From NCBI GenBank assembly GCA_017303555.1, contig JAFLCN010000002.1, positions 1 through 64,000 on the forward strand: 64,000 nt of DNA, given 5' to 3'. The notes under the pieces were generated by a model. That model worked only from the letters and a program-made list of their open reading frames with translations, did not search any database and was not told the origin of the DNA. Each line of letters starts with the position of its first letter. Within the stretch, counting starts at the first letter, position 1. The position numbers and the translations under genes are program-made. Shown here piece by piece: positions 8,501 through 17,319 of this stretch. The DNA is from Planctomycetota bacterium (GTDB taxonomy: Bacteria; Planctomycetota; Phycisphaerae; Phycisphaerales; UBA1924).

Positions 8501-10996
8501 ATGCGGACGATTCCGGCGTTGCTGATTGCAATCGCCAGCTTCGGTGTGGCGGCGGATGCGGGCGAAGTGACGTTTACGTATCGCGGGCCTGCCGCGGGCC
8601 GGGTGTATCTTGCGGGCGACTTCAACAACTGGGCGGGCAACACGAACGGGAAGCCCAGTGACGCATCGGCGCTGATGAGGAGCGATGGGGCGGGTGTCTG
8701 GACGAAGACTGTTGAAGTCAACGGCTTGACCGCCCGGTACAAGTTTGTCGTCGAGAATGAGGGCGCCGCGCCCAAGTGGATTGCGGATCCGGAGGTTGCG
8801 CAGCGCGACAGGGACGGCAACAGCGTCGTGTTTGTTGCGAAGTCGATGCGGGAGCTTGTGAAGGATCAGCGGATTGAAGTCCGCGCTGATGGGGCGCGCG
8901 GGGCGGTCGTGTTGAAGAATCCGGACGGGACGTTTGCGGATGCGATCGAAGTGACGAGCGGGGCCGGTGAGCCTATACGCGCAAAAGGTGTCAGCGAGCG
9001 AGCCATCGCGATCGAATGGGATGGTGATGGTTCCATCCGGGACTTTGAGGCGCGGATTCGCGACGGCAGCCGGTACCTGGGCGGAGGTGAACGGTTCAAT
9101 TCCATCAACCAGCGAGGCCACGTGCTGCGCATGGCGAGCAGCGATCACCCGGAAGAAAAGGGGCTCGCGACGTACAAGCCCGTGCCGTTCATCATCAGCA
9201 GCCGGGGTTACGGGATCTGGCTCGATAGCACGACGCCGAGCACGTTCGATCTGAATTCTTCGGATCGTGAGCATGTGATCGTGCGCGACAAGGCGAAGCG
9301 CATGCGGCTGGTCTTCATAGCCGGGCCTACGCCTCGCGATGTGCTCTCCGAGTTCACGCGGCTGACTGGCCGGCCGAATGTGCCGCCGGCGTGGGCGTTC
9401 GCGCCGTGGAAGAGCCGGGATGTACACCGGAATCGCGACGAAGTGCTCGCCGACATTGCTCTAAGTCGCAAGCACGACCTGCCCGCTTCGGTTGTCGTGC
9501 TTGATAGCCCGTGGGAGACCAGTTACAACGATTTCCGGCTCAACGAGCAGCAGTTCGTCGATCCGGACGCGATGTTTGCGGAGATCAGGAAGCAGGGATT
9601 CGTCCCGTGCTTCTGGCTCACGCCATTCATCAATCTCACCAACGTCACGGACATGAAGGGAATCGATAAGGGGCCGGCGCTCAACTACGAGGAAGCGGCA
9701 CGAAACGGATATCTCGTGCGCTCCGGCCCGAGCGCAAAGGAAGATTCCGGCAAGCCGATGATCGTGCCGTGGTGGAAGGGAACGGGCGCGCTGGTGGACT
9801 TCACGAACCCGCGTGCGGTCGAATGGTGGCATGCGCAGATGGAGCCGATGCGGAAGTGGGGTGTTGCAGCGCTCAAGTGTGACGATGGCGAGAGCAACTT
9901 TGTGACCGATGCGGTGTTCCATGACGGTTCAACCGCGTCGGAGATGAAGGGTCGTTACGCGCAGCTTTATTTGAAAGCCGCCAATGACTTCCTCGAGCGT
10001 GTACGCCCGGGCGATCACACGCTCATTTCGCGCTGCGGCTTCACGGGAACGGGCAAGTACCCCTTCGGCTGGGCGGGCGACAACCACGCGGATTTCTCCT
10101 ACGAGAATGGTTTGCCCGGTGTCATCATCGCGGCACAGAACGCGTCACTCTCGGGGCTGCCGATGTGGGGGAGCGACATTGCCGGTTACATGGGCGATGC
10201 GACGCCGGAACTCTTCATCCGCTGGACGCAGTTCGCGGCCTTCAGCCCGCTGATGATGGTGCACATGCAGTCGAACAAGGGGCCGTGGGATTACGGCGAC
10301 ACGGCGCTCGATGTGTACCGTGAATTCGCCAAACTGCACACCCGGCTTTACCCGTACTTACACAATGCCGCGGCGGAGGCGAGCCAGCACGGTGTGCCCG
10401 TGATTCGGCCGATGGCGTATGCGTTTGCGTCGGATCCTGCCGCGGCACGCGAGCAGTTTCAGTACCTCTTCGGGCCCGACCTGCTTGTGGCCCCGATGTA
10501 TCAGAGCGGAACGCGCCGTTCGGTCTATTTGCCCGAGGGGCGCTGGATCGACTACTGGTCGGGCCGGGTGTACGAGCCGCGCCAGACAATCGATGCCGAC
10601 GCGCCGATCGAGCGGCTGCCTTTGTACGTGCGCGAAGGTGCGATCATTCCGATGCTGCCGACCTCGGTGGACACGCTGCTGCGCCGTTCTGAGGGAATCG
10701 ATCCGACCGTCGAATGCCTCGATGATCGGCTGCTGCTCGAAGTGTGGCCCGGTGAAAAAGGCGAGCTTTCGTGTGCCGATGGCGCGAAAGCGACTCTGGC
10801 GTGGGAAGGCGGAAAGAGCGTGCTCCGGTTCTCACCAGCGTTTGAGCGCGATATCGAGGTGCGACTCCGCTTCGTCGGTGCGAACGCGGTGGTCGAACAC
10901 AGCGGCCCGAACACGACCAATCTCCTGCGCGACGGTGATGCATCAGTGCTGGTCTTTCCGAAAGCCCGTGGAGAGATTCATATCTCGTGGAACTGA
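8501..10996 (+). CDS. Glycoside hydrolase family 31 with N-terminal CBM48-like domain, secreted
   Basis: An 831-residue protein with a signal peptide (MRTIPALLIAIASFGVAADA). Residues about 22-110 form an early-set domain of the CBM48/AMPK type (YRGPAAGRVYLAGDFNNW), which usually binds alpha-glucan. GH31 N-terminal and barrel domains follow. The nucleophile region KCDDGE points to D461, and WAGDN points to the acid/base D527. GLPMWGSDIAGYMGD and LFGPDLLVAPMY are typical GH31 segments. Family members are alpha-glucosidases, alpha-xylosidases and sulfoquinovosidases; an alpha-glucan-related substrate is inferred from the CBM48-like domain. It starts 14 bp after the antiporter gene, so co-transcription is likely. 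Confidence 0.88.
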   Translation: MRTIPALLIAIASFGVAADAGEVTFTYRGPAAGRVYLAGDFNNWAGNTNGKPSDASALMRSDGAGVWTKTVEVNGLTARYKFVVENEGAAPKWIADPEVAQRDRDGNSVVFVAKSMRELVKDQRIEVRADGARGAVVLKNPDGTFADAIEVTSGAGEPIRAKGVSERAIAIEWDGDGSIRDFEARIRDGSRYLGGGERFNSINQRGHVLRMASSDHPEEKGLATYKPVPFIISSRGYGIWLDSTTPSTFDLNSSDREHVIVRDKAKRMRLVFIAGPTPRDVLSEFTRLTGRPNVPPAWAFAPWKSRDVHRNRDEVLADIALSRKHDLPASVVVLDSPWETSYNDFRLNEQQFVDPDAMFAEIRKQGFVPCFWLTPFINLTNVTDMKGIDKGPALNYEEAARNGYLVRSGPSAKEDSGKPMIVPWWKGTGALVDFTNPRAVEWWHAQMEPMRKWGVAALKCDDGESNFVTDAVFHDGSTASEMKGRYAQLYLKAANDFLERVRPGDHTLISRCGFTGTGKYPFGWAGDNHADFSYENGLPGVIIAAQNASLSGLPMWGSDIAGYMGDATPELFIRWTQFAAFSPLMMVHMQSNKGPWDYGDTALDVYREFAKLHTRLYPYLHNAAAEASQHGVPVIRPMAYAFASDPAAAREQFQYLFGPDLLVAPMYQSGTRRSVYLPEGRWIDYWSGRVYEPRQTIDADAPIERLPLYVREGAIIPMLPTSVDTLLRRSEGIDPTVECLDDRLLLEVWPGEKGELSCADGAKATLAWEGGKSVLRFSPAFERDIEVRLRFVGANAVVEHSGPNTTNLLRDGDASVLVFPKARGEIHISWN

Positions 10997-11095
10997 GTTC
11001 TCGCGTCTACAGTGACTTGGCGTCGCAGAGCGCGATGTCTGCAAGCGAATTCACTCCGATGCGATCTGCGTCGGAAGCACAAAGGAGTTTGAATC

Positions 11096-11491
11096 ATGGT
11101 GAACCTGGAAGCAGCACGGCGGATCATCGCGGCGGCGGAGAAGAAGGCCAAAGCGATCGGCCGCCCGATGAACATCGCGGTGGTCGATGCGGGCGGCAAT
11201 CTCGTCGCGCACGTGCGCATGGATGATGCGTGGATCGGTTCGATCAATATCTCGATTAACAAGGCGTTCACCGCCCGCGCGTTCGATATCGCGACCAAGG
11301 ACCTGGCGAAGGAAAGCCAGCCGGGAAAGCAGTTCTATGGAATCCACGGTTCGAACGACGGCCGCATCATGATCTTCGCGGGCGGCATTCCGCTCCGCGA
11401 TGGCAAGAAGGTCGTCGGAGCGATCGGCGTCAGTGGCGGACTTGGCAAGGAAGACCAGGCCGTCGCAGAAGCGGGCGCAAAGGCGTTCTGA
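11096..11491 (+). CDS. GlcG/HbpS family heme-binding-like protein
   Basis: A 131-residue protein covering the whole GlcG/HbpS (DUF336) domain: LEAARRIIAAAEKKAKAIG, MNIAVVDAGGNLVAHVRMDDAW, NKAFTARAF, IFAGGIPLRDGKKVVGAIGVSGG and a final EDQAVAEAGAKAF. Related proteins bind heme or cobalamin, or act in glycolate and propanediol loci; the role is not settled. AAAGGAG precedes the ATG. It ends one base before the convergent dihydropyrimidinase gene, so the two transcripts must overlap. Confidence 0.88.
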   Translation: MVNLEAARRIIAAAEKKAKAIGRPMNIAVVDAGGNLVAHVRMDDAWIGSINISINKAFTARAFDIATKDLAKESQPGKQFYGIHGSNDGRIMIFAGGIPLRDGKKVVGAIGVSGGLGKEDQAVAEAGAKAF

Positions 11492-12877
11492 TCAGTCGCG
11501 GGGCACGAGCTTGCCCGCACCCATCTTGCCGACGAATGTTCCGCCCTTGACCATGATCTGGCCACGGACGGTGACAGTGTCGCTGCGCCCCTTGAGCTCC
11601 CAGCCTTCGAAAGCCGAGTAGTCGGTGGCCATGTGGTGGTGGGTCTTGTCCTTCGCTGAAATCTTGCCCCGATAGGCGGGGTCGTAGATCACCAGATCCG
11701 CGTCCGCGCCGACGGCGATCGTTCCCTTGCCCTTGAGCCCGAAGATCCGTGCCGCCTGCGTGCTCGCACAATCGACGAACGTGTGCAGGTCGATCTTGCC
11801 GGTGGTGACGCCGCGGGTGTAGAGGATGTCGACGCGATTGCCGACGGAAGGGATGCCGTTCGGGATCTTGGTGAATGCGTCCTTGCCCATGGTCTTCTGC
11901 GATTCGAAATCAAACGGGGCGTGATCCGTTGCCACCGTCGCGATCGCGCGGGATGCGAGCTGAGACCACATCTTGGGAAGCTGGCTCTCGTGGCGCAGCG
12001 GCGGAGACATCACATACTTCGCGCCCTCGAAGCCAGGCTTCTGGGTGTACGAGTGATCCACCACGAGATGGGGAAGCACGACCTCGATGTGCGCCTTCAC
12101 TCCTCGGGCGATCGCGCACTGGGCTTCAAGCACTGCCTCGTTGCACGATGTATGAACGACGTAGACCTCGGCCCCCGTCAGTTCGGCGAAGGTCATGAGG
12201 TGGTGCACACCTTCGGCTTCGACCTGCACCGGCCGCGAGGGTTCGTGAAATTCGGGAGCGGTCTTGCCGGCCGCGAGAAGCTCTTTCTGCCGCTCATCGA
12301 CCAGCGTCTCGTTCTCGCAGTGCGCCGTGACGACAACCCCAAGTTCATTCGCCAGCTTGAGTGTCTGATAGAGCTCGCGATCGTCAACACCGAGCGCGCC
12401 CTTGTACGCCAGAAAGACCTTGAACGAGCGGATGCCCTTCTTCACGATCTCGCGGAACTGCTTTTCCGATGCATCGTCGAACCGGGTCACGCCCATGTGA
12501 AACGTGAAGTCACACGCGGCCTTGCCCTGCGCCTTGCCCAGCCAGGTCTCGAAGGCCGCTATCGGCTCTTCGGTCTTGCCCGGACAGATCATCTCGATCA
12601 GCGTCGTCGTCCCCCCGATCAACGCGGCACGCGACGCGGTTTCCCAGTCGTCCTTCGCGTAGGTGCCCATGAAGGGCAAATAGATGTGGACGTGCGGATC
12701 GATGAAGCCGGGGAAGACGAATTTGCCGGAGGCGTCGATGACGTCGGTGCCCGGTGCGCACGATTCCGGATCGATGGATTTCTCGATGCGCGTAATCGTG
12801 TCCGAGGCGCAGTAGATATCAGCGATGTAGTCGTCGGTCGCAGTGATGATGCGACCGTTCTTGATCAGTAGCGGCAT
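11492..12877 (-). CDS. hydA: Dihydropyrimidinase / D-hydantoinase
   Basis: A 461-residue cytosolic amidohydrolase that opens the ring of dihydropyrimidines to N-carbamoyl-beta-amino acids. Binuclear-metal features are visible: H62 and H64 in PGFIDPHVH, the lysine expected to be carbamylated (K153 in SFKVFLAYKG), H in VTAHCEN, H in VVHTSC and D in TDHAPF. The Asn/Ser positions (PNGIPSVGNRVDIL) and length agree with hydantoinases. It follows the dihydropyrimidine dehydrogenase gene on the same strand after 9 bp, so the two steps are co-transcribed. The next enzyme, beta-ureidopropionase, is not in the window. Confidence 0.92.
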   Translation of the reverse strand: MPLLIKNGRIITATDDYIADIYCASDTITRIEKSIDPESCAPGTDVIDASGKFVFPGFIDPHVHIYLPFMGTYAKDDWETASRAALIGGTTTLIEMICPGKTEEPIAAFETWLGKAQGKAACDFTFHMGVTRFDDASEKQFREIVKKGIRSFKVFLAYKGALGVDDRELYQTLKLANELGVVVTAHCENETLVDERQKELLAAGKTAPEFHEPSRPVQVEAEGVHHLMTFAELTGAEVYVVHTSCNEAVLEAQCAIARGVKAHIEVVLPHLVVDHSYTQKPGFEGAKYVMSPPLRHESQLPKMWSQLASRAIATVATDHAPFDFESQKTMGKDAFTKIPNGIPSVGNRVDILYTRGVTTGKIDLHTFVDCASTQAARIFGLKGKGTIAVGADADLVIYDPAYRGKISAKDKTHHHMATDYSAFEGWELKGRSDTVTVRGQIMVKGGTFVGKMGAGKLVPRD

Positions 12878-12886
12878 GCTTGTTCC

Positions 12887-14017
12887 TCAGTTTGCCACCA
12901 GCTTGTTGGACTGCTCCACAAACTTCTCGCCCGTCCACTGCGTGTCCTTGGTCACTCGACCCTCCGCCGCGGCTTTTTCAAGTGCCTTGGCCGATGCCTG
13001 GCGCTGTACCAAGTCTGCGTGCGTCGTGAAGTACTGCAGCGAGTGGCCCCGGAATTCTTCGATCGTCTTGAATCCCTTCGCATCCATGAACGCCGACAGC
13101 CCGCGGCAGAGCTCTTTCACAAGCCCGTACCCATGAATCATCACGCCCGTGCACACCTGCACGGTGCTGCCTCCGAGCAGAATGAATTGTGCCGCGTCTT
13201 CGCCGGTTTCGACGCCGCCGATGGCGGAGAGCGAGCGGCCGGGGAACTCCTTGTTCATCATGCGGGCACATTCCATCACCATGCGGAGGGCGATTGGACG
13301 GACCGCCTTACACGAGTATCCACCCGGAGTGGTGTAGCCCTCGACGGTCGGCTCGGGGCGGAGCGTCTTCAGATCGACACCCATGACGCACAGAATCGTG
13401 TTGATCGCCGCGATGCCTTCGCAGCCATTCCGAAGCGCGGCACGCGCCGGTTCTTCGATGTGGGTGATGTTGGGAGTCATCTTCGCCCAGACCGGTTTCT
13501 TGGAGACGCCGTTCACCCAGCCGCAGACCGTGCCGAGGACTTCGCAATCCTGGCCCATCGCGGCGCCCATCTTGCGTTCGGGCAGGCCGTGCGGACAGGA
13601 GAAGTTGAGTTCGAAGGCATCGACGCCGGCATCCTGACAGCGTTCGACGATCTCGCACCACGCATCCTTGTTGTACTCCTCCATGATGGAGGCGATGAGG
13701 ATGCGATCGGGATACTTCTGCTTGACCTGCTTGAACTCTTCGATCCAGGTGTCGAAGGGTCGGTCGGAGATCAACTCGATGTTCTGCCAGCCGACAATCG
13801 TCTCACTGCCCTTGGCACCCACCCGCATACGGGCGTAGCGCGGAGCAACGTTGATGACCTTGGAAGCGTCAAGGCTGATCGTCTTGGCGATGACCGCGCC
13901 CCAGCCTTCTTCGAAGGCCTTGTTGATGACGTTGGCGTTGGTTCCGGGCGGGCCGGAGCCGATCACGAAGGGGTTTGGCAGTTTCAAGCCGTCAACGGTC
14001 ACACTCAGGTCGGCCAT
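12887..14017 (-). CDS. preA: Dihydropyrimidine dehydrogenase, PYD1/PreA type without ferredoxin domain
   Basis: A 376-residue FMN barrel protein related to dihydroorotate dehydrogenase. The substrate region is FELNFSCPHG followed by the MGAAMGQDCEVL segment, and the catalytic cysteine lies in that loop. GGVETGEDAAQFILLGGSTVQVCTGVM binds FMN phosphate. Unlike E. coli PreA (411 residues), it has no C-terminal 4Fe-4S ferredoxin. It ends instead in EEFRGHSLQYFTTHADLVQRQ...WTGEKFVEQSNKLVAN, closely like plant PYD1. The ATG at 14017 has GGAGATG upstream and gives the mature PYD1 length; the longer frame to 14245 is not supported. No PreT partner is visible, so the electron donor is unknown. Confidence 0.88.
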   Translation of the reverse strand: MADLSVTVDGLKLPNPFVIGSGPPGTNANVINKAFEEGWGAVIAKTISLDASKVINVAPRYARMRVGAKGSETIVGWQNIELISDRPFDTWIEEFKQVKQKYPDRILIASIMEEYNKDAWCEIVERCQDAGVDAFELNFSCPHGLPERKMGAAMGQDCEVLGTVCGWVNGVSKKPVWAKMTPNITHIEEPARAALRNGCEGIAAINTILCVMGVDLKTLRPEPTVEGYTTPGGYSCKAVRPIALRMVMECARMMNKEFPGRSLSAIGGVETGEDAAQFILLGGSTVQVCTGVMIHGYGLVKELCRGLSAFMDAKGFKTIEEFRGHSLQYFTTHADLVQRQASAKALEKAAAEGRVTKDTQWTGEKFVEQSNKLVAN

Positions 14018-14077
14018 CGGAGCATCTCCAAATGCGCGGGGCGAGCCCGCGAAGGAACTGTCGAGCGGAAGTCGTCC

Positions 14078-14083
14078 AGCATA
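14078..14083 (-). promoter_or_regulatory. Candidate -10 element for the preA-hydA operon
   Basis: On the minus strand this reads GCGGTATGCTGG, an extended TATGCT. It lies about 60 bases upstream of the preA start, leaving room for a leader with the GGAG ribosome-binding site. Confidence 0.4.
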
Positions 14084-14303
14084 CCGCGACTTCACAAAGA
14101 ATGCGAGACTTGTTCGGTATGCGGGATCGGCATTCTTTCGGAACCTTGAATCGGGGGAATCGCCGGATGTGCAGGGCTTTCTGGCTGGAATTGCCGCGGC
14201 GATTTCTGGTAGACTCCGGGCTTGGCCCCTCTGCGGGCCGGCCATCCTTTTCTGTTCGGCTTTGACCCCTCACTCGCGTTCGATGCACCGAAGGGATATG
14301 TCC

Positions 14304-17213
14304 ATGAAATCCGCCTCTTTCGCGGCCGGCACGCTCGCCGGCCTGATCGGCTTTGGTTTGTTCGCCCCGGGGCAGCCTCTTCCGGTTGATCCCGCGCTGG
14401 TGACCGGAAAGCTGGAGAACGGACTCGAGTACATCGTGCGGCGGCACTCCGTGCCGGAAGGGCGCGCGGTGGTCTGGGTGCACATGCACACCGGATCGCT
14501 CAACGAAACCGATCCGCAGCGGGGGATCGCGCACTACCTGGAGCACATGGCGTTCAACGGCTCGGAGAACTTCGCACCGGGGACGCTGGTGCCGTTCTTC
14601 CAGTCACTGGGCATGCAGTTCGGGCGCGATCAGAACGCGTTCACCAACCTGGAGCAGACGACGTACCAGCTTTCCTTGCCGGATACCAAGCCTGAGACGC
14701 TGAGCAAAGGTCTGACGTTCTTCGCGGATGTTGCCGGCCGACTCTCGCTGCTTCCCGATGAGATCGAGGACGAGCGTCAGATCATTCAGGAGGAACGGCG
14801 GCGGGGCCTGTCCGGACGCCAGCGCACTGGTTACTACGTTTTCGAGCGGCTCACGCGGGGCGCGTTGTACGGTCAGCGGATGACGATCGGCAAAGAAGAG
14901 ACCATCAACAGTGTGCAGCAGGCCGACTTCAAGGACTATTACGACAAGTGGTACGGGGCCTCCAACGCGACGCTCATGGTGGTGGCGGACGCCGATCCGG
15001 GCGAGGTTGTCGCGATGATCAAGGACAAGTTCGGCTCCTTACCCAAGAAACCAAAGCCGACGCCGGTGGAAGTTGGTGTGAAGGCGTACGACAAGAGTTT
15101 CGCGATCGTCGCCAGCGATCCGGAAGTACGGAGTGAAGACATCCAGATCGTTCGGCTGGAGCCGGGGCGGCCGCCGATCACGACGGTCCCGCAGTATCGC
15201 GACGAGTTGATCGCGGGCATCGCCGAGATGGCCATGAATCGCCGCCTGAGCGACAAGGTTTCGAAGGGCGCGACCGCGTACCTGAGCGGGCGGGTCTCGA
15301 TGGGCAATCAGGGCACGGCGGTCTACACGGCCGACGCGAACGCGCGGGCCAAGCCCGGAAGGTGGAAAGACGCACTTGATGAAATCGCCATCGAGGTGCA
15401 GCGGGGTCGGATGTTCGGCTTCACGAAGCACGAGATCGAGGATGCAAAGAAGGAGATGCTCGCGAGTGCGGAGCGCGCCGTCGAGACCGAAAGCACGACG
15501 CCGATGCAGGCCCTGATCTCGCGATTGAACAACTCAGTTTCTTCCGGCGAACCCGCGATGTCTCCCAAGCAGAGGCTCGACCTTGTTCGAGAACTGTTGC
15601 CGAAGATTACCGAAGCGGAGGTCGAGAAACGATTCGCCACCGAGTTTGATCCGACGGCGGTCGCGTTCGTCGTCACGCTCCCGTCTGGGAAGAACGTGCC
15701 GACGGAGGAGCAACTGCTCTCTCTGGGCACTATCGCTTTTGCCGCCACTCCCACTCAAGAGACCGAGACTGTCCGCGTCGAGCAGTTGATGAGCGAGTTG
15801 CCCAAGCCGGGCTCGTTCCTCGAGCTTGTTGAGAACGAACCGAGCAAGGTCTGGTCCGGTTGGCTGAGCAACAACGTCCGCGTTCACTACCGCTTCATGG
15901 ACGAACGCAAGAATCAGGCGTCGGTCCAGATCGCCCTGATCGGCGGCGAATTGCTGGAGACCGCCGACAACCGGGGTATCACGTCCGCGGCACAGCTCGC
16001 CTGGAGCCGCCCGACGACCCAGAAGCTCACCTCGACCGACATCCGCGAGATCATGACCGGCAAAAAAATCAACGTCCGCGGCGGGGGCGGTTTCGGGGGT
16101 GGGCGGGGCGGGCGGGGAGGTGGAGGGGCGCTCGGGGCAACGGATGCGATCACGCTCAACATAAGCGGCAGTCCGGAAGAACTTGAAACGGGGTTCCAGT
16201 TGGCCCATCTGCTGCTGACGCAGCCGAAAATCGAGAGCGCCTCGTTCGACCAGTTCAAGACGATGACCAAGGAGATGCTCGTCGAATCGACCAAGAACCC
16301 CATGACGATGGGGATGCGGGTTGCGATGTCCGCGCCGTATCCGGAGAACGAAGCACGCACTCAAGTGGTGACGCCCGAGCAGGTGGATCGCCTGTCCCTC
16401 GGGGCTTCGCAGGCCTGGCTCGATCGGCTTGTGAAGGAATCTCCGATCGAAGTGGTGATCGTCGGCGATGTGCCGAAGGAAAGGGCCGTCGCGCTCGCGG
16501 AGCGCTATCTGGGCTCGCTCCCGGCTCGGGAGCGGGTCGGCCCGGAGACGTTTGCGGCGTTGCGGAAACTGGAAAGACCGGTCGGTCCTCGGATCATCGA
16601 CCGCACGATCGAGACGCCCACGCCTCAGGCGTTTGTGATGTCGGGTTTCTACGGGGCGGATCAGGCCGATCGCGCCGATGCCCGGGCTCTGAGCATGGCT
16701 TCCCGGATTCTCTCCACCCGGATGGTGAAGGAGATCCGCGAGGACGCCCAGCTTGTGTACAGCATCGGTGCGCAGTCGCGTTCTGCGACCACGTACCCCG
16801 GCTTTGGCGTGTTCTCAGCCGGGGCACCGACGGAGCCGTCGAAGGTTCAGCCTCTGGTCGAGAAGCTCGCATCGATGTACGACACGTTTGCAAAGAACGG
16901 GCCGACCGAAGAAGAGATGGAGGTTGCGCGCAAGCAATTTGCCAACACGTTCAAGGATCAATTCCAGGACCCGGCGTACTGGGCGCAGAGGCTCGACCAG
17001 CTCACGTTCCGCGGCCTGAAGCTCGAGGAGATCGTGGACGACCCGGCCGCGTACCAGGCACTCGGCGCGGAACAGGTGAAGCGGGTGTTTGCCAAGTATT
17101 ATTCGCCGGAAAACTCGATTGTGGTCACGGTCCGGCCAGCGGCGTCGGCGAAGCCGCCCGAGCCTCGGGCGACGGTCTCGGGCGAGACGGGAACGCCCGG
17201 CAGCAGCCACTGA
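14304..17213 (+). CDS. M16 family zinc metallopeptidase (PqqL-like), exported
   Basis: A 969-residue protein starting at the ATG preceded by AAGGGA, with a signal-like N-terminus (MKSASFAAGTLAGLIGFGLF). The inverted zinc motif is H77-YLE-H81 (HYLEHMAFNGS), and the distal glutamate lies in ERQIIQEERRRG at about residues 157-167. Two M16 halves and the C-terminal inactive domains fit the PqqL/pitrilysin layout. Residues about 591-607 form a glycine/arginine stretch (RGGGGFGGGRGGRGGGG) in a loop where relatives carry an ordinary strand; this looks like a low-complexity insertion. The likely role is periplasmic peptide degradation. A strong terminator follows. Confidence 0.88.
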   Translation: MKSASFAAGTLAGLIGFGLFAPGQPLPVDPALVTGKLENGLEYIVRRHSVPEGRAVVWVHMHTGSLNETDPQRGIAHYLEHMAFNGSENFAPGTLVPFFQSLGMQFGRDQNAFTNLEQTTYQLSLPDTKPETLSKGLTFFADVAGRLSLLPDEIEDERQIIQEERRRGLSGRQRTGYYVFERLTRGALYGQRMTIGKEETINSVQQADFKDYYDKWYGASNATLMVVADADPGEVVAMIKDKFGSLPKKPKPTPVEVGVKAYDKSFAIVASDPEVRSEDIQIVRLEPGRPPITTVPQYRDELIAGIAEMAMNRRLSDKVSKGATAYLSGRVSMGNQGTAVYTADANARAKPGRWKDALDEIAIEVQRGRMFGFTKHEIEDAKKEMLASAERAVETESTTPMQALISRLNNSVSSGEPAMSPKQRLDLVRELLPKITEAEVEKRFATEFDPTAVAFVVTLPSGKNVPTEEQLLSLGTIAFAATPTQETETVRVEQLMSELPKPGSFLELVENEPSKVWSGWLSNNVRVHYRFMDERKNQASVQIALIGGELLETADNRGITSAAQLAWSRPTTQKLTSTDIREIMTGKKINVRGGGGFGGGRGGRGGGGALGATDAITLNISGSPEELETGFQLAHLLLTQPKIESASFDQFKTMTKEMLVESTKNPMTMGMRVAMSAPYPENEARTQVVTPEQVDRLSLGASQAWLDRLVKESPIEVVIVGDVPKERAVALAERYLGSLPARERVGPETFAALRKLERPVGPRIIDRTIETPTPQAFVMSGFYGADQADRADARALSMASRILSTRMVKEIREDAQLVYSIGAQSRSATTYPGFGVFSAGAPTEPSKVQPLVEKLASMYDTFAKNGPTEEEMEVARKQFANTFKDQFQDPAYWAQRLDQLTFRGLKLEEIVDDPAAYQALGAEQVKRVFAKYYSPENSIVVTVRPAASAKPPEPRATVSGETGTPGSSH

Positions 17214-17243
17214 GATTGACTCCGAATTTGGAGCCGAAACCAG

Positions 17244-17284
17244 AACCCGCCCGATCGACCTTGGAACGTCGGGCGGGTTTTTTG
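17244..17284 (+). terminator. Rho-independent terminator after the M16 peptidase gene
   Basis: AACCCGCCCGA (17244-17254) pairs perfectly with TCGGGCGGGTT (17269-17279) and a T-run follows. The right arm and T-run overlap the spacer of a promoter-like sequence for the sdh operon. Confidence 0.85.
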
Positions 17285-17290
17285 TATGCT
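17261..17290 (+). promoter_or_regulatory. Candidate sdh promoter overlapping the terminator
   Basis: TTGGAA (17261-17266) and TATGCT (17285-17290) are separated by 18 bases and stand about 30 bases before the sdhC start. The elements lie inside and just after the preceding terminator, so termination and initiation share the same DNA. Confidence 0.45.
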
Positions 17291-17319
17291 GGTTGGACAG
17301 TACGTACGAGGAGCGCTTG

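Noticed and set aside
13019..14149. A 376-codon plus-strand open frame opposite the dihydropyrimidine dehydrogenase gene
   Set aside because: It is an antisense shadow of a well-matched enzyme, has no recognisable domain and shows the Arg/Asp/Ala bias typical of GC-rich shadows.
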